64,000 bases of DNA from Azorinus chamasolen (Eukaryota > Mollusca > Bivalvia > Cardiida > Solecurtidae): contig OY755239.1 in the NCBI GenBank assembly GCA_963576725.1, positions 56,453,453 to 56,517,452 of the forward strand, read 5' to 3'. Shown here piece after piece: positions 63,944-64,000 of this stretch; the stretch's first letter is position 1; every line of letters begins with the position of its first letter. The notes beneath the pieces are model-generated. The model searched no databases. It was given only the letters and a program-made list of their open reading frames with translations, and was not told the origin of the DNA. Both the position numbers and the translations under genes were made by a program.

Positions 63944-64000
63944 AGTATATTATAATGGTACATAGACATAGGATTGGTTTGCCATGTGCATAAACCATTA

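Noticed and set aside
1..64000. Many short open frames with recurring peptides such as [18 protein letters not shown] or NSVDPDERAPRGAL
   Set aside because: They are translations of the hairpin cores and flanks of FB-A, G, H, I and J, occur on both strands and in several frames, and end at random.
1..64000. Regularly recurring palindromes resembling a CRISPR array or bacterial terminators
   Set aside because: Spacing is irregular, repeats belong to several families with target duplications, and the window is clearly animal nuclear DNA with spliced genes.

Overview
The window is AT-rich metazoan nuclear DNA, probably from a bivalve or other mollusc. The evidence is one intron-rich nicotinic acetylcholine receptor (nAChR) gene with GT-AG introns of 0.5 to 8.4 kb, Pol III/tRNA-derived retroelements, a non-LTR retrotransposon of lophotrochozoan style, and an extreme load of short non-autonomous DNA transposons. 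There are no operons, no bacterial signals and no other complete gene that I can support.

Layout. 1-27 kb: intergenic DNA packed with short transposons, plus several older dispersed duplications and one unexplained open reading frame near 19.3-19.6 kb. 27.98-51.70 kb: the nAChR alpha-type subunit gene, plus strand, 7 coding exons, 512 codons. Its introns hold most of the same transposon families and a 1.3-kb tandem-repeat element (42.06-43.38 kb). 51.7-64 kb: intergenic, with more of the same elements, a miniature LTR retroelement carrying a tRNA-like gene in each LTR (57.1-57.6 kb) and a minus-strand LINE 3' half (59.6-61.2 kb).

The dominant feature is a community of 150-360 bp foldback elements, called FB families here. 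Each has short terminal repeats and, at its centre, a long near-perfect palindrome of about 60-80 bp. Families with TTAA target duplications (piggyBac-like ends CCC...GGG): FB-A (TTAACCCTTTCCTCCATAAA; core arm GACCCAGATCAGACGGCTCC) and variant FB-A2 (same core, other flank), FB-B (TTAACCCATTCCCTCATATT; core CCATTGTGATAAATAGAGCA), FB-G (TTAACCCTTACAGTGCGGGA; core CCAGATGAGAGGGCTCCTAG), FB-H (TTAACCCTTTCGTGGCCAAT) and FB-I (TTAACCCTTATCCCGCTATC), both with core GGATCCAGATGAGACGCCGA, FB-J (TTAACCCTTCTCTTGCTGAA; core CAGATGAGACAGCTCCTGCA), FB-L (TTAACCCATTTGCTCCCA), FB-M (TTAACCCTTTCGGCGCCAAA) and FB-P (core CCCTGATCAGAGGGCTCC). Families with TA target duplications and CAG...CTG ends (Tc1/mariner-pogo-like): FB-C (CAGTAAAACCTCTCTATAAC), FB-D (CAGTAAAACCCCTCTAATGC), FB-E (CAGTAAAACCCCTCTAAACC), FB-F (CAGTAGAACCTGTCTTAAGC), FB-O (CAGTTGAACTTCGATATCTC), FB-K (CAGAGGTCCAGATAAGATGC; core GTGACCACTCTTTAGAATCG) and FB-Q (CAGTGCTCCCTCTCTACAAC, with an FB-K core). 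FB-N (TCCATGCTTATAAAACTTTT) has unclear ends. Family letters are mine; copies are assigned by eye, and fragment edges are accurate to about 10-20 bp.

Three observations stand out. Unrelated families share hairpin cores, and several elements are chimeras joined exactly at the hairpin apex, which suggests that apex-centred template switching builds new families. The octamer TACATGTA is greatly over-represented and sits where sister copies have a plain TA, as expected for Tc1/mariner excision scars. The miniature LTR element carries intact Pol III box A and box B motifs inside its LTR. No transposase gene is visible in the window, so the FB elements must be mobilised from elsewhere.
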